Shown here piece by piece: positions 62,559 through 64,000 of a DNA stretch of 64,000 nt. Location of the stretch: positions 1-64,000 of the forward strand of contig CAWDBD010000011.1 in assembly GCA_963800395.1 (NCBI GenBank), read 5' to 3'. This stretch comes from DASSBG01 sp963800395 (GTDB lineage: Bacteria; Pseudomonadota; Gammaproteobacteria; Xanthomonadales; Rhodanobacteraceae). The notes beneath the pieces are model-generated. The model ran no database searches. It was not told where the DNA came from and worked only from the letters and a program-made list of their open reading frames with translations. The position numbers and the translations under genes were made by a program. The first letter of the stretch is position 1. Every line of letters starts with the position of its first letter.

Positions 62559-63920
62559 TCATCGCAACAGCAGAAGCGTCGCAAGGCCGAGGAATGAGGC
62601 GTAGCCGCAGACATCGGTGACCGTAGTCAGGATCACGCCGCCGGCCAGGGCCGGGTCGATGCGCATGCGCTTGAGCAGAAGTGGCAGAAAGACCCCCGCC
62701 AGCGCGCCGGCCAGCAGATTGATGACCATGGCTGCGCCGAAGGCGATAGACAGCGGCGTATCGCGGTAGATGAACCAGGCGCCGCCGCCGACCACGACGG
62801 CCCACAGCAGGCCATTGGCGACGGCCACCAGGACCTCTTTCCACAGCAGCGGAATGGCATTGGACAGTCCGATCTGACCCAGGGCGAGCGCGCGTACCGT
62901 AATGGTCAGGGTCTGGGTGCCGGCCACGCCGCCCATGCTGGGCACCACCGACATCAGCACCGCTACCGCCACCATGTGTGCGATCACGCCCTGGAAATTG
63001 CCTACCACCCAGGCCGCCAGAAACGCAGTGAGCAGATTGAGTCCCAGCCACACCGCGCGACGGCGCGCGGCGCGCGGGACCGGCGAGAACAGGTCCTCTT
63101 CCTCGTCCAGGCCGGCGGCACCATAGACCTGATGCTCGGCTTCCTCGCGGATGATGTCGACGACATCGTCGATGGTGATTCGGCCGAGCAGCACGTTGTT
63201 GTCATCGACCACCGGGGCGCTGGTCCAGTCGTAGTTGGCAAAGCGGTGGGCGACTTCGCCCTCGCTGGTTTCAGCCGGGATCGGTGGCTGGCTGTCGTCC
63301 ATCACCCGATTGACCAGGGTTTCGGGATCGGCCGTCAGCAGTGCCGATACCGCCAGGCGACCCAGGTATTGCCGACGTCGACTGATGACATAGATGAAGT
63401 TGGTGTCACGCGGCACCTCGCCACGCAGGCGCAGGTAGCGCAGCACCACATCGATGCTGACGTCGGCGCGCACCGTCACCACGTCCGTGTTCATCAGTCG
63501 CCCGGCAGTATCCTCCGGATAGGTGAGCATGTGCTCCAGGCGCTCGCGGTTCTCGACATCCATCGAGTGCAGCACCTGGTCGGTAAGTGCATCCGGCAGA
63601 TCATCCAGCAGTTCGACCAGATCATCGGGCTCCAGGGAACCTGCTGCGGCGAGAATCTCGTCCGGGTCCATTTCTGCGAGCAGGCTCTCGCGCACCTCGT
63701 CGTTGACGTGCAGCAGCACCTCGCCGTCGATTTCGGTATCAACCAGTTCCCAGACAATATGGCGCTTGGCCGGAGGCAGGGACTCCAGCAGATTGCCGAC
63801 CTCGGCCGGGGTGAGGCTGTTGGCCAGGCGCTTGACCGGCCCCAGCCGACCCGAGTCCAGCGCCTCGGCCAGCGTGCGCAACTGTTGCGCGTGGCGTGTT
63901 GAACGATCGTTGTCGGCCAT
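62559..63920 (-). CDS. mgtE: MgtE-type magnesium transporter
   Basis: This 453-residue magnesium channel has an N domain of helical repeats (SLTPAEVGNLLESLPPAKRH, ELVDTEIDGEVLLHVND), a CBS pair with MLTYPEDTAGRLMNTDVVTV at its start, a plug helix, and a five-helix membrane domain (VPSMGGVAGTQTLTITVRAL carries the selectivity region). Mg2+ bound to the N and CBS domains closes the channel. The ATG at 63920 is preferred over a frame start at 63944. It is convergent with pit. Confidence 0.95.
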   Translation of the reverse strand: MADNDRSTRHAQQLRTLAEALDSGRLGPVKRLANSLTPAEVGNLLESLPPAKRHIVWELVDTEIDGEVLLHVNDEVRESLLAEMDPDEILAAAGSLEPDDLVELLDDLPDALTDQVLHSMDVENRERLEHMLTYPEDTAGRLMNTDVVTVRADVSIDVVLRYLRLRGEVPRDTNFIYVISRRRQYLGRLAVSALLTADPETLVNRVMDDSQPPIPAETSEGEVAHRFANYDWTSAPVVDDNNVLLGRITIDDVVDIIREEAEHQVYGAAGLDEEEDLFSPVPRAARRRAVWLGLNLLTAFLAAWVVGNFQGVIAHMVAVAVLMSVVPSMGGVAGTQTLTITVRALALGQIGLSNAIPLLWKEVLVAVANGLLWAVVVGGGAWFIYRDTPLSIAFGAAMVINLLAGALAGVFLPLLLKRMRIDPALAGGVILTTVTDVCGYASFLGLATLLLLR

Positions 63921-64000
63921 GAGTGCGATCCGCGTGGCAAGCACGCATTATCCATGCCGAGGAGGGTTGCAGGCCAGCGCTGGTGTTTTCGGCGATTGCG

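Noticed and set aside
63921..64000. Magnesium riboswitch (M-box) upstream of mgtE
   Set aside because: Only 80 bases of leader are in the window and no paired-arm pattern is seen. MgtE is gated by its own CBS/N domains.

Overview
The window is a chromosomal stretch of a GC-rich gammaproteobacterium, most likely a member of the Lysobacterales (Xanthomonadales), perhaps near Rhodanobacteraceae or Dokdonella. This rests on several signs. The gene order is rrf2-sufB-sufC-sufD-sufS with a GNAT and a Rieske ferredoxin downstream. There is an S46 dipeptidyl-peptidase and an X6-type ECF sigma factor next to a Ser/Thr kinase with a repeat-rich C-terminus. The smpB-ratA-rnfH-bamE-fur block is present, one secreted protein carries an N-terminal DGFE motif, and there are many palindromic intergenic repeats. 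The assignment is inference from gene content. No rRNA, prophage, plasmid genes, CRISPR array or intact insertion sequence is visible.

Layout: 1-1.4 kb, a decayed REP-associated transposase start and an ECF sigma factor overlapping a membrane-protein gene. 1.5-10.1 kb, SUF iron-sulfur assembly with its own Rrf2 regulator, interrupted by a Tat-exported amidase. 10.2-19.6 kb, membrane and protease genes (CPBP, M1, M20, rhomboid, DUF2254). 19.7-25 kb, a small gene with a sigma-54-like promoter, then kbl and tdh (threonine to glycine), separated by an ATP-grasp gene and a DUF1223 gene. 25-29.4 kb, an EAL c-di-GMP protein and an S46 peptidase. 29.4-32.2 kb, tRNA-Ala, tRNA-Glu and tRNA-Asp, an antiporter and tmRNA. 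32.6-36.5 kb, a BCCT transporter, then smpB, ratA, rnfH, bamE and fur. 36.6-40.2 kb, ECF sigma, a MITE-like element and a kinase. 40.2-44.4 kb, nitroreductase, secreted serine hydrolase, AIM24 protein and an orphan response regulator. 44.5-50.5 kb, sucA-sucB-lpdA with a 61-bp tandem array at its 3' end. 50.8-57.6 kb, purB-roxA-GNAT and a TonB receptor. 57.7-64 kb, ion transport (CNNM/CorC, NhaD, DUF47-PiT, MgtE).

Most genes are housekeeping. The 2-oxoglutarate dehydrogenase complex is encoded as one unit, trans-translation has both its RNA (ssrA) and its protein (smpB) within 3 kb, and SUF assembly sits beside its likely regulator and a small Fe-S protein. The unusual part of the window lies between genes. 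At least six structurally different palindromic elements occupy intergenic gaps, several of them inside operons (sufB|sufC, sucB|lpdA, sigma|kinase). The clearest is a five-and-a-half-copy 61-bp hairpin array starting two bases after the lpdA stop codon. I found no clearly new multi-gene system. The best candidates for new biology are these structured intergenic elements and a small orphan gene behind a sigma-54-like promoter.
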